Positions 51,193-60,824 are shown, numbered from the stretch's first letter. The stretch: 64,000 nt of DNA from Hanleya hanleyi (GCA_036873755.1 JAVTVY010020405.1:1-64000), one strand, 5' to 3'. The notes: generated by a model not told the origin, from the letters alone. Made by a program: numbers and translations.

Positions 51193-52026
51193 TTAATAGG
51201 TGTTCCAGGCCTTGGGCGGTTGTGTCCGGCGTCGTGTTCGTCGCGGTGACTTGCTACGTGTCACGGCTCCTGAGATGTGGGGTGTCTTGGTCAAGGGTGG
51301 TTTTTTAAAGGTGTGAAAAGAAGGTGCCCGTTGTGGTGGTGTTTTGGGGGGTGACTCGGTTCCCACTCGGATTCCCAAGAAGGTAGTGCGCCACTCGGCG
51401 ATTGCTGGGTTCGCTGCATCCAGGCCCAGCGCTCGGGGTTCCCCACCAATTCCTGCGGTACATGCATGTCTTGCAAGCCTTGAGCGAAGACCTCCCATCA
51501 TCGAAGATCCGTGTGCGACCTGCGTCTACGCATCAGGTCATTCACTAAATCCGTCATGTGGGTCCCGGGGTCCACCTGATTCTGTACCAGTAGTTCGCCT
51601 TGATCATTCCAAGTCATGTTAGGATTCTGTTTCATCCGTTGTAATACCAGGCCAGCTTGTTTCTTGAACGATCCAGGTACACTCTTCAGGACTTCGTCTT
51701 CCACCCACTGTGGAGGTGTAGGTGGTACCCCTGGTAATGGCGGCTGTTGGAGCGGTGCTGAGGTCGGCTGTGTGTCGCGTGGTGGTGGTGGTGGTGGGGG
51801 GGTAGAGAGGGTTTTGTATTGGTCCATGAACGTCATGTACCGTTGAAGCTTCTCATTGTACCGTTGTACTTTCTCACTGTCGCCTAACCCCGGTCTTTGT
51901 AAGATCTGTTGCATCTCTTCATCGAGGGTGTTTATGGTCTTCACCGTAGGTGGGACAGGTTAGGGCGATTGGAGGTTTTGAAGGAACCGTGGTTCGACGA
52001 GGACCATTTTGTTTCGGGTGGTTCAT
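51193..52026 (-). pseudogene. Conserved Polinton hypothetical protein (element B), frameshifted
   Basis: The ATG at 52,026 (MNHPKQNGPRRTTVPSKPPI) overlaps the pX-like TGA. A frameshift follows near 51,960. The core (PGLGDSEKVQRYNEKLQRYM, proline run, MTWNDQGELLVQNQ) is then open in another frame to 51,498, where a stop replaces the continuation. The Arg-rich tail (RRTRRRTQPPK) is in a third frame, ending at 51,193. No intact copy is present in the window. Confidence 0.65.
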
Positions 52027-52354
52027 TGTCTGCCGAAGAGTCCACCCAATACTGGACCCAACACGGAAGCGGCCAACGGTGCTAAGATGGCCCCGAGAAA
52101 GCCGCCTTTCTGTAACACCTTTTTCTTTTGTGTTTGAGAGACTCGCTTCTGGACTAAGGTTCGGAGATCTGTCTTATGCTTGGTCAACTTGGTCTTCTGA
52201 GTCGGAGTCAGTATAACAGGTTGTACCCGATCTCGCACAGACAGCGTACAAGGTCAGGGTCCGCACCGCGTACAATGGTTCGGACCAACTCGGGTGGGGC
52301 CGTCTTCAATACACGGAGCGTCGAGGCGTGCTTCCGTACGCGCGCAGACATCAT
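52023..52354 (-). pseudogene. pX-like small basic protein, copy 1 (element B), frameshifted
   Basis: The paired ATGs at 52,354 and 52,351 open about 45 codons that end early near 52,213 because about 13 bases present in element A are missing. The second half (LTKHK, VQKRVSQTQKKKVLQKGGF, then AILAPLAASVLGPVLGG) is open in another frame to the TGA at 52,023. Confidence 0.62.
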
Positions 52355-52434
52355 GTACAACTAATGCCAGAACCCACAACTCTGCCTCTTTTATCTACCT
52401 CAGAGAACAGAGACAAAGTCAACCATGCTGTGGT

Positions 52435-52510
52435 ATTAATTCTTTTTATTATCCCCATCATCAAACACACACACTCCAGCTGGGGGAGCCACTGTGGGTG
52501 TGTTTACATT
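52435..52510 (-). promoter_or_regulatory. 3' hairpin plus GGGGATAATAAA element, copy 1 (element B)
   Basis: AAACACAC...GTGTGTTT stem around CACAGTGGCTCCCCCAGCTGG, then GATGATGGGGATAATAAAAAG, right behind the ATPase stop on the minus strand. Confidence 0.6.
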
Positions 52511-53117
52511 ATTCTTTCATGTACACGTGGTGGGCCTCTCCGGGAAAGATGCCGGCCCGTAGTCGAAGGTGATCGGGGGTGACTTGCTTAAGGTCGAAGA
52601 GCATATACCCGTGCTGAGGGGCTGTCGCATCTTTAAAGGCTTCCAACGCAAATGGTGTGCGACCGGGATACATCTGTCTCGCCAAGTGCAGCAGTTGAGT
52701 GGTATCTCTCGGGTTTTTGAAGACCACCAGGTAGTGGGCATTTAAGCTGATGTTCCGATGTTCTTTGTTTTTACTGAGCAGATTCTGCACAATGTAGATG
52801 ATGCTGAGCCGTCGATGATGGCTACCTTTGGTAAAGAGTTGGGTGACCCGCGCATCCGTCTCCGCCATGAGATCATCCAGAACCACCAAGGTGTCGGGTT
52901 CCAAATCGGCCAGGTTAGGTAGGCCTTCCACGAACGTGATGTGGGGCATTGCTGCATACGCTGCCTGCCATTCTCCATAACACCACACGACTCGGGCAAT
53001 GGGTGGGGTGATCATGCTGTCGGCGTGTTGAAGGAGCTTCCTGACGAAGTGCGTTTTGGCGGAGCCCATCGGTCCTGCGATGACGCAAGTGAAGGGATGC
53101 TGCCACCGAGGGTCCAT
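52509..53117 (-). CDS. Polinton packaging ATPase, copy 1 (element B)
   Basis: 202 residues from the ATG at 53,117 (MDPRWQHPFTC), full length. It is an A32/FtsK-HerA-type ATPase that drives genome packaging in this virus-like lineage. Walker A reads GPMGSAKT at residues 15-22: the Gly before Lys is Ala, unlike GSGKT in element A. Walker B DTLVVLDDLM lies near residues 75-84; a sensor-like stretch KGSHHRRLSIIYIVQN is near 97-112. The frame is open, but the altered P-loop makes activity doubtful. Copy 2 has the same change. Confidence 0.9.
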   Translation of the reverse strand: MDPRWQHPFTCVIAGPMGSAKTHFVRKLLQHADSMITPPIARVVWCYGEWQAAYAAMPHITFVEGLPNLADLEPDTLVVLDDLMAETDARVTQLFTKGSHHRRLSIIYIVQNLLSKNKEHRNISLNAHYLVVFKNPRDTTQLLHLARQMYPGRTPFALEAFKDATAPQHGYMLFDLKQVTPDHLRLRAGIFPGEAHHVYMKE

Positions 53118-53167
53118 GGTTCGAGGTGTATCCGCTGTCGTGGTAACCCGCTCTTGTAAATTTGGTA

Positions 53168-53575
53168 TCAGTGAACTGGAGTGGTGGTGGGTATAACGTA
53201 GGTCGTCGTTATCTGTTCACTGTGAGGGATGAAATCCGGTGGGTTTTCAGACGTAGTGGGTGTACTTGGTGTAGGTGTTGACTGTATACTTGGTGTGGAG
53301 CTCGATGTGGCTTGTACACGTGGTTTGGTGGTGGTGATGACTGGGCTCGTTTCGATCACGGAGGTGACTGGTGTAGAGAAGTTCTGTAGACTGGTTTGAC
53401 TGCCACTCACAGCTGGAGTTCTAAGTTGGTTAAGTAGAGTGCTGAGATAGACTACGTCGTAAAACACACCTCCGTACAACACACTCAGCAGGGTTAGCAA
53501 TATCACCACAAAGCCCACTTGCGCTTTGCGCGTTTTGGGAGACGCTGTGTTCAGAGGCAGCTGCTGCTTGTCCAT
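53168..53575 (-). CDS. Mucin-like membrane protein, copy 1 (element B)
   Basis: 136 residues from the ATG at 53,575 (MDKQQLPLN). One membrane segment (VGFVVILLTLLSVLYGGVF) is followed by a Ser/Thr/Pro-rich chain with STPSIQSTPTPSTPTTS and ITTTYVIPTTTPVH. It stops before the ATPase start, unlike in element A. A TATAAA box remains at about 53,624-53,629. Confidence 0.65.
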   Translation of the reverse strand: MDKQQLPLNTASPKTRKAQVGFVVILLTLLSVLYGGVFYDVVYLSTLLNQLRTPAVSGSQTSLQNFSTPVTSVIETSPVITTTKPRVQATSSSTPSIQSTPTPSTPTTSENPPDFIPHSEQITTTYVIPTTTPVH

Positions 53576-53689
53576 AGCACCGTGGTCGAACGTGGAATGA
53601 AGGATGACGGCAGTGGTGTCTGGCTTTATAGTCGTTTCACCTGGTTGGCCGCCACCCAGGAATTGAAGGAACTGGCCAGCCTTGCCATT

Positions 53690-53877
53690 TGACGAAATGA
53701 AACAGTTTGCCACATCGACGTTCCGTTTTCAAAATCTGCTTCACCGTGTAGTAGTCTTGCTGTGTTTTTACGACAGGCTGTAATTCCGTCTCGTAAAACG
53801 TCCCTAGCAACGGTTCCCCTTGAAGATCTTCCAGTTCATAGACTCGCTGCTGTCAGGGTAGGCGCCGTTTAATCAGG
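53690..53877 (-). pseudogene. Integrase chromodomain fragment left by the duplication (element B)
   Basis: DNA matching the chromodomain end and the linker before it (LEDLQGE, FYETELQPVVKTQQDYYTV), with small frame breaks, joined at 53,878 to the pX-like 3' end of the second unit. It has no catalytic core. Confidence 0.75.
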
Positions 53878-54193
53878 AGTCCACCCAATACTGGACCCAA
53901 CACGGAAGCGGCCAACGGTGCTAAGATGGCCCCGAGAAAGCCGCTTTTCTGTAACACCTTTTTCTTTTGTATTTGAGAGACTCGCTTCTGGACTAAGGTT
54001 CGGAGACCTGTCTTATGCTTGGTCAACTTGGTCGTCTGAGCCGGAGTCAGTATAACAGGTTGTACCCGATCTCGCACAGACAGCGTACAAGGTCAGGGTC
54101 CGCACCGCGTACAATGGTTCGGACCAACTCGGGTGGGGCCGTCTTCAATACACGGAGCGTCGAGGCGTGCTTCCGTACGCGCGCAGACATCAT
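53878..54193 (-). pseudogene. pX-like small basic protein, copy 2 (element B)
   Basis: The second copy of the gene at 52,023-52,354 with the same internal break. Its last codons are replaced at the duplication junction by integrase-derived DNA, so the frame runs to 53,853 with an unrelated tail (after VLGPVLGGLL). Confidence 0.6.
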
Positions 54194-54274
54194 GTACAAC
54201 TAATGCCAGAACCCACAACTCTGTCCCTTTTATCTACCTCAGAGAACAGAGACAAAGTCAACCATGCTGTGGTA

Positions 54275-54350
54275 TTAATTCTTTTTATTATCCCCATCAT
54301 CAAACACACACACACCAGCTGGGGGAGCCACTGTGGGTGTGTTTACATTA
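54275..54350 (-). promoter_or_regulatory. 3' hairpin plus GGGGATAATAAA element, copy 2 (element B)
   Basis: Same stem, loop and GGGGATAATAAAA tail as at 52,435-52,510, directly after ATPase copy 2. Confidence 0.6.
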
Positions 54351-54956
54351 TTCTTGCATGTACACGTGGTGGGCCTCTCCGGGAAAGATGCCGGCCCGTA
54401 GTCGAAGGTGATCGGGGGTGGCTTGCTTGAGGTCGAAGAGCATATACCCGTGCTGAGGGGCTGTCGCATCTTTAAAGGCTTCCAACGCAAACGGTGTGCG
54501 ACCGGGATACATCTGTCTCGCCAAGTGCAGCAGTTGAGTGGTATCTCTCGGGTTTTTGAAGACCACCAGGTAGTGGGCATTTAAGCTGATGTTCCGATGT
54601 TCATTGTTTTTACTGAACAGATTCTGCACAATGTAGATGATGCTGAGCCGTCGATGATGGCTACCTTTGGTAAAGAGTTGGGTGACCCGCGCATCCGTCT
54701 CCGCCATGAGATCATCCAGAACCACCAAGGTGTCCGGTTCCAAATCGGCCAGGTTAGGTAGGTCTTCCACGAACGTGATGTGGGGCATTGCTGCATACGC
54801 TGCCTGCCATTCTCCATAACACCACACGACTCGGGCAATGGGTGGGGTGACCATGCTGTCGGCGTGTTGAAGGAGCTTCCTGACGAAGTGCGTTTTGGCG
54901 GAGCCCATCGGTCCTGCGATGACGCAAGTAAAGGGATGCTGCCACCGAGGGTCCAT
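54348..54956 (-). CDS. Polinton packaging ATPase, copy 2 (element B)
   Basis: 202 residues from the ATG at 54,956, full length and nearly identical to copy 1, with the same GPMGSAKT P-loop. Differences are few, for example SMVTPP for SMITPP, VEDLPN for VEGLPN, NRTPD-type change in the other frame, and FSKNNEHRN for LSKNKEHRN. The C-terminus HHVYMQE is followed by the same 3' hairpin element (54,275-54,350). Two open copies in an otherwise broken element are notable. Confidence 0.9.
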   Translation of the reverse strand: MDPRWQHPFTCVIAGPMGSAKTHFVRKLLQHADSMVTPPIARVVWCYGEWQAAYAAMPHITFVEDLPNLADLEPDTLVVLDDLMAETDARVTQLFTKGSHHRRLSIIYIVQNLFSKNNEHRNISLNAHYLVVFKNPRDTTQLLHLARQMYPGRTPFALEAFKDATAPQHGYMLFDLKQATPDHLRLRAGIFPGEAHHVYMQE

Positions 54957-55006
54957 GGTTGGAGGTGTATCCGCTGTCGTGGTAACCCGCTCTTGTAAAT
55001 TTGGTA

Positions 55007-55408
55007 TCAGTGAACTGGAGTGGTGGTGGGTATAACGTAGGTCGTCGTTATCTGTTCACTGTGAGGGATGAAATCCGGTGGGTTTTCAGACGTAGTGGGT
55101 GTACTTGGTGTAGGTGTTGACTGTATACTTGGTGTGGAGCTCGATGTGGTTTGTACACGTGATGTTGTGGTGGTGGTGATGACTGGGCTCGTTTCGATCA
55201 CGGAGGTGACTGGTGCTGTCTGTAGACTGGTTTCACTGTCACTGACAGCTGGAGTTCTAAGTTGGTTATGTAGCGTGCTGACATAGGCTACGTCGTAAAA
55301 CACGCCTCCGTAGAACACACTCAGGGTTAGCAATATCACCACAAAGCCCACTTGCGCTTTGCGCGTTTTGGGAGACGCTGTGTTCAGAGGCAGCTGCTGC
55401 TTGTCCAT
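55007..55408 (-). CDS. Mucin-like membrane protein, copy 2 (element B)
   Basis: 134 residues from the ATG at 55,408 (MDKQQLPLN). One Leu of the membrane segment is missing (LLTLSVFYGGVF) and the Thr-rich part differs (VITTTTTSRVQTTSSS). The upstream box is mutated to TACAAA. Confidence 0.62.
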   Translation of the reverse strand: MDKQQLPLNTASPKTRKAQVGFVVILLTLSVFYGGVFYDVAYVSTLHNQLRTPAVSDSETSLQTAPVTSVIETSPVITTTTTSRVQTTSSSTPSIQSTPTPSTPTTSENPPDFIPHSEQITTTYVIPTTTPVH

Positions 55409-56516
55409 AGCACCGTGGTCGAACGTGGAATGAAGGATGACGGTAGTGGTGTCTGGCTTTGTAGTCGTTTCACCTGGTTGGCCGCCACCCAGGTATTGAA
55501 GGAACTGGGCCAGCCTTGCCATTTCACCAAATGAAACAGTTTGCCACGTCGACGTTCCGTTTTCAAAATCTGCTCCACCGTGTTGTAGTCTTGCTGTGTT
55601 TTTCCGTCTCGTAAAACGTCCCTAGCAACTGTTCCCCTTGAAGATCTTCCAGTTCATAGACTCGCTGCTGTCGGGGTAGGCGCCGTTTAATCAGGAAGTG
55701 CTCATCGCTCCAGTTGGGCAAGTGACTTTTCTCAAATTGACTTTTGACTTTACTGATCCGTACAGGGTCCCCGACCTTGTACACCTCCTTCGTCGTTCGC
55801 TGCGATTGCCTGGGGTACAAGACACGCCGGACTTGGGCTTCATTGCGTTGGGTCACGGTAATGGGGGATCTCTCTATACTCCGGTGATAGGCTCGATTGT
55901 AACTACTCACAAGTTTCGGGAGAACATCGATGTACCGCCTTGTATTCTTATAGGTGAAATATTTATGCATGCGGCCTTTGAATGTCCTGTTGAACCTTTC
56001 CACCGCGGAAGCCTTGGTCTCGTTGTACGTATGAAAGAAAAACACCTTCTGGGCTTTCAGAAACTTTTGGAACGGTCTGTTGAGGAATTCCGTGCCTTCG
56101 TCGGTTTGCAAATACATGGGTTTGCGCCCGGTCTTGAAGATGCCCTGGAACGCCGCTATGAGATTCGCCCCCGTTTTCGTCTGGATGGGTACCACCCACG
56201 CATACTTCGACAGGATATCGATGCCCGTCAAGATATACCGATTCCCATCGTTGTGTTTGGCAAAGGCGCTCATATCGACCAAATCCGCTTGCCACTGGGC
56301 ATCTATTCCTCCCACGATGACCCGGTTCCGTAGAAAATGGCGACGGACAGATCAATGTAAGGTATAGGTGTCCTGTTTTTTTAACCAATCTCGGACTTGG
56401 GCACGTTGTATCCCCTGGGGTTTGGCCGCTCGATAGAGAGCCGACAATGCACTATAGGCCGCCGGACTGTCGGGACTATAGTATAAGTTATCCAACACCT
56501 TCTCCAAGCTTTTCAT
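55384..56516 (-). pseudogene. Polinton integrase with chromodomain (element B), broken
   Basis: The ATG at 56,516 opens about 53 codons, then TGA (near 56,357) stands where element A has CGA in LHRSV, a C-to-T change at a CpG. The catalytic core follows in an open frame (56,315 to 55,563) with DLVDM, QTDEGTEF and VERFNRTFKGR all present. About 17 bases missing near 55,605 put the chromodomain (EQILKTERRRGKLFHLVKWQGW in two parts) in another frame. This copy cannot make a full integrase. Confidence 0.9.
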
Positions 56517-56543
56517 GGTGACAAATGATGATGGACCCTGGCT

Positions 56544-57026
56544 CTATCGTTTATTGATAACGAGTATATCTTGGGCCGGAGCTTCTTTCTGATTTTCATC
56601 GTTGGGTTCTGCCAGCACATTGTCCATGGTAAATGACCAGTCCAACTCGTCTGATGACCGATCTTCCTCCGTAAGCACTCGATCCACATCTACCACGGCA
56701 TCTTCCAATGCAGACCATAGATCAGGGTGAAGGGTAAAATGCACTGTGCCCCCATCTAGCCGAGCCAATTGAGCAAAGAAAGGGCCGCGTCGGATGTACA
56801 CATCGTGACACAAGTGAATGAGGTCGCCGTCCAGTTCACCAGACAACACCCGTTTGAATTTGGTCCAGCCCTCCCGGGATAGACGAATGACAGCCGGGCA
56901 CGGTTGTGTAAGGTCCGCATCACAGATGTCTCCCACCTCCTCCATGATATCGACCTTATCCGCATAAACGTGCAGGAAAACCTCGGGGGTCAAGCTGAGG
57001 TACGCCCGTATTATATGCTCCGTCAT
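56544..57026 (-). CDS. PC4-like two-unit protein 1 (element B), intact
   Basis: 160 residues from the ATG at 57,026 (MTEHIIRAYLS), an orthologue of 25,213-25,683. The two halves (LHVYADKVDIMEE with IRLSREGWTKFKRVLSG; HDVYIRRGPFFAQL with FTLHPDLWSALEDAVVDVD) are preserved, as is the acidic tail. Most substitutions against element A lie outside these blocks, which would fit past selection on the protein. The TATA position reads AATAAATA (near 57,065). Confidence 0.7.
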   Translation of the reverse strand: MTEHIIRAYLSLTPEVFLHVYADKVDIMEEVGDICDADLTQPCPAVIRLSREGWTKFKRVLSGELDGDLIHLCHDVYIRRGPFFAQLARLDGGTVHFTLHPDLWSALEDAVVDVDRVLTEEDRSSDELDWSFTMDNVLAEPNDENQKEAPAQDILVINKR

Positions 57027-57068
57027 GGTCAGTACGTGAATGGTACAAGATTTGACTGTCTCTCGTAT

Positions 57069-57611
57069 TTATTGGGAGAACCCCGTGAGATCAAAGGATC
57101 GGGTGGTCATGTCACTGGGCTGATTGAGTCTAGCCGGATAATCAATGGCATCGTCGTCTGCCTCCGCTTCATTGCTAGGTTTGGTAATTTGTTCATTGGG
57201 TTCTGCGGCCGCTTCACTCAGGGCACGAGCCCAGCACAACTGAACAGCTGACCGCTCATCCGGTGTAAACAGCTGGTCCACGATAGGCACCACTTTCTCG
57301 AAGGCTGTCCACAGATCGGGGTCTAGGGAGAAGCCTCGCGTAGGGTCTTGGTAACGGCCCAGGCGTGGGAAGAGTGGTGCACGGTGTACGTAGATGGCAT
57401 TGTCTATGTGGATGAGGTTTCCGTCGAGCTCTCCGCTCAACACCCGTTTAAATTTGGTCCAGCCGTCACGGTGTAGCGTAACCGTATTCGATACGGTCTC
57501 AGCGCGCGACCAGCAAACATCTCCACGGTCTTCCACGAGTGACTTTATCTTCATAGACGTGTAACCTCACCGGGGTGTAAGGGGAAGGATGGCTCGTAGG
57601 ACAGGTGACAT
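57069..57611 (-). pseudogene. PC4-like protein 2 (element B), frameshifted at N-terminus
   Basis: The ATG at 57,611 (MSPVLRAILPLTPR) leads to a stop within 15 codons because single bases are missing near 57,570 and 57,543 relative to element A. The remaining 150 codons (VEDRGDVC, WTKFKRVLSGELDGNLIH, FSLDPDLWTAFEKVVPIVD, acidic tail) are open. The end is extended by LTGFSQ. Confidence 0.75.
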
Positions 57612-57659
57612 GGTTGACCCAATGACGAACGGTGAATGACACACACTCTGACTGTCTTT

Positions 57660-57993
57660 CGTATTTATGGTGAGGTCCCATTGTCAATGCCACAGCAAAG
57701 ACTATTGTGAGGCCAACCAGCCGTCGCTGGTTCCGGCGTGAGCGCTCGTGGTCCATAGCCCGAGCATCAAGGATGGCTGTCATAGTCCAGTAGTGGTGAG
57801 TGATGGCACACCTCTCCATCGTGTGCACTCTGTCGAGGACCGCTTCTGTGAACTCTTTCAGGATCTGGCGTCGCCCCTCGTTGTCGTCGCCATCTGCAAA
57901 CATGGACCGAGCCACTGCTTGGTAACCCGTGAGTGAATTAACCACGGTGGCATGCTGTAAAATGCGAGTCGCATAGGGCTGGTTCTCCGTCAT
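57660..57993 (-). pseudogene. Tail-anchored small protein (element B), altered C-terminus
   Basis: The ATG at 57,993 (MTENQPYATRI) opens a frame matching element A up to RRLVGLTIVFAV; a small deletion then changes frame, so the tail anchor is incomplete and the frame runs on to 57,499 through the next gene. The TATA place reads CATAAAA (near 58,045). Confidence 0.65.
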
Positions 57994-58229
57994 GGCTCTG
58001 CAACCCTAGGAATGAAAGTGTGGGATCCAGAGGGACGTGTTTTATGGACCATGTCACACATGCGCGCCTATACGTAGCTCTCCGGGCGTAGTCCGTGATA
58101 CGTACTATTCCGATTGGTTATTGCAAAACGAGAGCAACAACAACAAAGATTACAGCGCCGGAGGCGCTCCTGGATCACCTGGAAAATCTTCTCCACGTGT
58201 CATGGAATAGCTCCGTTGCCCTAAAAATT

Positions 58230-60048
58230 CCCACTTTTATACACCTACATAGAAGTACCCAGATGTAGGCGCGGACGTAGGCGAAAGCATTCTAGTACCC
58301 GGATGTAGGCGCAGACGTGAGCGAAATTCTAGTACCCGTCCATTGATTCTTTTATCGATCGCTCATTGGCTCTTTTTCCCGACCGCTGATTGGTGCAAAT
58401 GGACCTGCCCATCCTTCCCAGTTTAATTTACAATCCCCTTTTTGTGTTCAAGCCCTGTATATCGATGCCGCAACATTGTTGCCGAACATTGCCGAAAGGG
58501 AGACCTTTTGACCTGGATGTGACCTTTGACCTTTTGACCCGCCATTCAGCCGCGCACTTCCGGTGATGGCGCGCACTTCCGGATAACCCGCGCGCGCCCG
58601 CGCTGCGGTCGGAGCTGGTCTGGGCGGGGCGGGGCGGGCCGGGCCGGACCGGGCCGGGCCGGGCCGGGGCAAACCCGGACCCTACGTCTAAGGGGAAAAT
58701 TGGAACTCTTCTGTGTTCGGAGGTAGTTTTAGTGAAGTCTGTGCGCAGAACCCACACCACCAAACCACAACCATGGATCCATAGTGGTTGGTCACAAACT
58801 GCCACGCATCCCCCAACATGCCTGCTTTCTATACTACGAGCAGCCTGCGCATGCGCAGACCATTGAACACGGATGAACCATGAGTCCAGTCGGATGCTCC
58901 TTCACTAGAGCTTCAACATAAGACCTCATAGGACTCCATCGGACCCATAGTGAACCATGTCGGCGCCAAAATGTATATTTCCATAGTCTTGGTCTACTGC
59001 GCATGCACAGAATGACAAAATTTTACGTCACATCCATCCAGTCGGATGATCCTTCACGAATGCTTCACATTGATACCTCACTCGATCCCATCAGACCATT
59101 AGTGGCCTACCTAGACCCCAAAACGTCTATTTCCATATCCTTTTTTCCACAATTCCCTGTCTGCGCATGCGCAGAATGTTGGACACGAACGACACACTAG
59201 TGCAGGCGGATGCTCCCTCACGAGAGCTTCACACTGATACGTCACACGACACCATAGGATCATTAGGGGCTCATCTAGACCGCAAAAGGTATATTTCCAT
59301 GCCCTTTCCCCACAATTCCATGTCTGCGCATGCGCAGAATGTTGAAAACGAACGACAAACGTGCTCCCTCACGAATGCTTCACATTGATACCTCACTCGA
59401 TCCAATCGGACCATTAGGGGCTCCCCTAGACCCCCAAACGTCTATTTCCATACCCTTGGTCTACCGCGCATGCGCAGAAATAACCATATTCCAACCCCAC
59501 ACCCAGCACATAGGATGCCCCCTCACATATGCTTCACATTGATACCTCACTCGACTCCATCGGACCAACAGTGACCCACCTAGGCCCCAAAACGTCTATT
59601 TCCATACCCTTGGTCTACCGCGCATGCGCAAAATGGCGATATTTGAACCCCATACCCACCCCATCAGACGCCCCTTCACGAATGCTTCACATTGATACCT
59701 CATACGACCCAATCGGTACACTAGGGACCCCTCTCGAGGTGACCGAAGAGACACGGAGGTGAACGACATTGTGGGAAAACCCAACAGACAGGTCAGTACA
59801 TGGCCTATCATGCTCCCACGGACCTCACCGAAAAGACACGGACGTACCCATCGGACCTCACCGAAAAAACACGAAGGTGAACGACATTGTAGGGGAAAAC
59901 CTCACAGACAGGTCAGTACATGTCCGATCATGTTCCCAGGTCACGCCCCATTCACCCAGACCGAAAGTGACGTCATACGGGACTGGTGGCGCCCCCTGGT
60001 GGAAAAAAGGAACCAAAAGTTACCTCCCTGGAAAGTGTGAGTTTAAAT
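58230..60048. repeat. Right terminal inverted repeat of element B and adjoining CpG block
   Basis: It starts with CCCGGATGTAGGCG direct repeats, CCAAT-type sites and the TGACCTTTGACC series (58,250-58,560). After the GC-rich island come six NRF-1-core units (near 58,849, 58,999 degenerate, 59,163, 59,325, 59,466 and 59,622), CCGTGTCTTTTCGG-type units (inverted), two copies of the 17-bp motif (59,786-59,802 and 59,906-59,922) and the CTCF-like site. The TIR proper is 58,560-60,048. Confidence 0.87.
59985..60002 (-). promoter_or_regulatory. CTCF-like site in right end of element B
   Basis: The reverse complement reads CCACCAGGGGGCGCCACC, identical to the site at 47,222-47,239. The two sites are convergent (pointing into the element). 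Confidence 0.5.
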
Positions 60049-60824
60049 TACAACACATATAAGGGAAGTGGGAAGAGAATAGTCTTCTGGTAAACCTATT
60101 CTAAAGCACATACCGAGAATCTAACGATTCGTGATATGTGTTGTATCTCAGGTACGCTTTTATTGTACCTGTTCATGTGGCAACATGGATGATATGACCA
60201 CACGGCCCCTAGCACCGGCATAAGCGGTATTAGATACAAATCTAGAGAGCTATGATGGTAACGCTATGACAACTCGTATACTGGTAATTGGTGAGCTGTT
60301 TCGGTGTGACAACTCGTACATTGGAGATTGGTGAGCTGTATCGTCGTCAGATGTAATCCCACAAATGCCAACATATATCAAAGACCAAAAGGTCTGTACA
60401 GGGGGCGGGTCTCGGGCTTAGATACTACTACTGATGCGGCATGTACAACCTCTCCAACCATACCTGAACTGTTGTACCGACAAGGTGGAGATGCGGCGAC
60501 AGATTTTTGGACGACTGTGTCCATGGAGAACATGAACAATACTTGTAAGGTGAGACAAACATTGTTTACACGCCCATATTCTAACACATTTGTATATTGA
60601 CCATAAGATGGTAAGCATATCTGCTTGACTCACAGGACTCCCAACACTCTCCGTCACAGTGCATTTACTGACATCATTTTTCTATTGTCAGTGTTCATGT
60701 AATGAGGCGGGTGCGTCTGTGTGTCCTGAATCCCATTGTGGTCAATCATTTACCTTTAAATTTGTGGCACGTGATTAATATTTCTTATATTCCTTGTAGG
60801 ACACGCCTGTGTGTCACGCTATGC
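60049..60824. other. Noncoding spacer right of element B
   Basis: No gene is supported. A short inverted pair (AACACATATAAGG and ATATGTGTTGTATC, 60,051-60,150) and a TATGACAACTCGTA direct repeat (near 60,267 and 60,305) are the only structure I see. Confidence 0.4.

Larger units (their letters stand above)
52038..55695 (-). repeat. Tandem duplication of the pX-ATPase-membrane-integrase-end segment (element B)
   Basis: About 1.83 kb occurs twice head to tail: 52,038-53,877 and 53,878-55,695. At the junction (53,871-53,880, AATCAGGAGT) integrase sequence is joined to the pX 3' end with two to four bases of microhomology. The two copies differ at few positions, so the duplication is recent relative to the A/B split. 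Confidence 0.88.
47176..60048 (-). mobile_element. Polinton/Maverick element B
   Basis: About 12.9 kb with inverted ends of about 1.49 kb. The inverted identity runs from ATTTAAACTCACA at 47,176 and its partner at 60,048, with AGGGAGGTAAC just inside. The bases outside (CTAAGC and TACAAC) are not a target duplication, so the exact ends are uncertain. Genes follow the order of element A on the minus strand but include a tandem duplication of the pX-ATPase-membrane region, deletions and frameshifts, and no polymerase-side gene. Its termini differ from those of A and C, so it is a different subfamily. Confidence 0.87.

Noticed and set aside
54275..54580. Frames antisense or overlapping in the ATPase region (also 52,517-52,741 and 22,843-23,226)
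   Set aside because: They are out-of-frame shadows of the ATPase gene, rich in Trp and Cys, and repeat in each copy only because the DNA is duplicated.
47176..60048. A 6-bp target duplication for element B
   Set aside because: Bases outside the inverted ends (CTAAGC and TACAAC), or outside AGGGAGG (TTTTCC and GGAAAG), do not match as direct repeats, so none is claimed.
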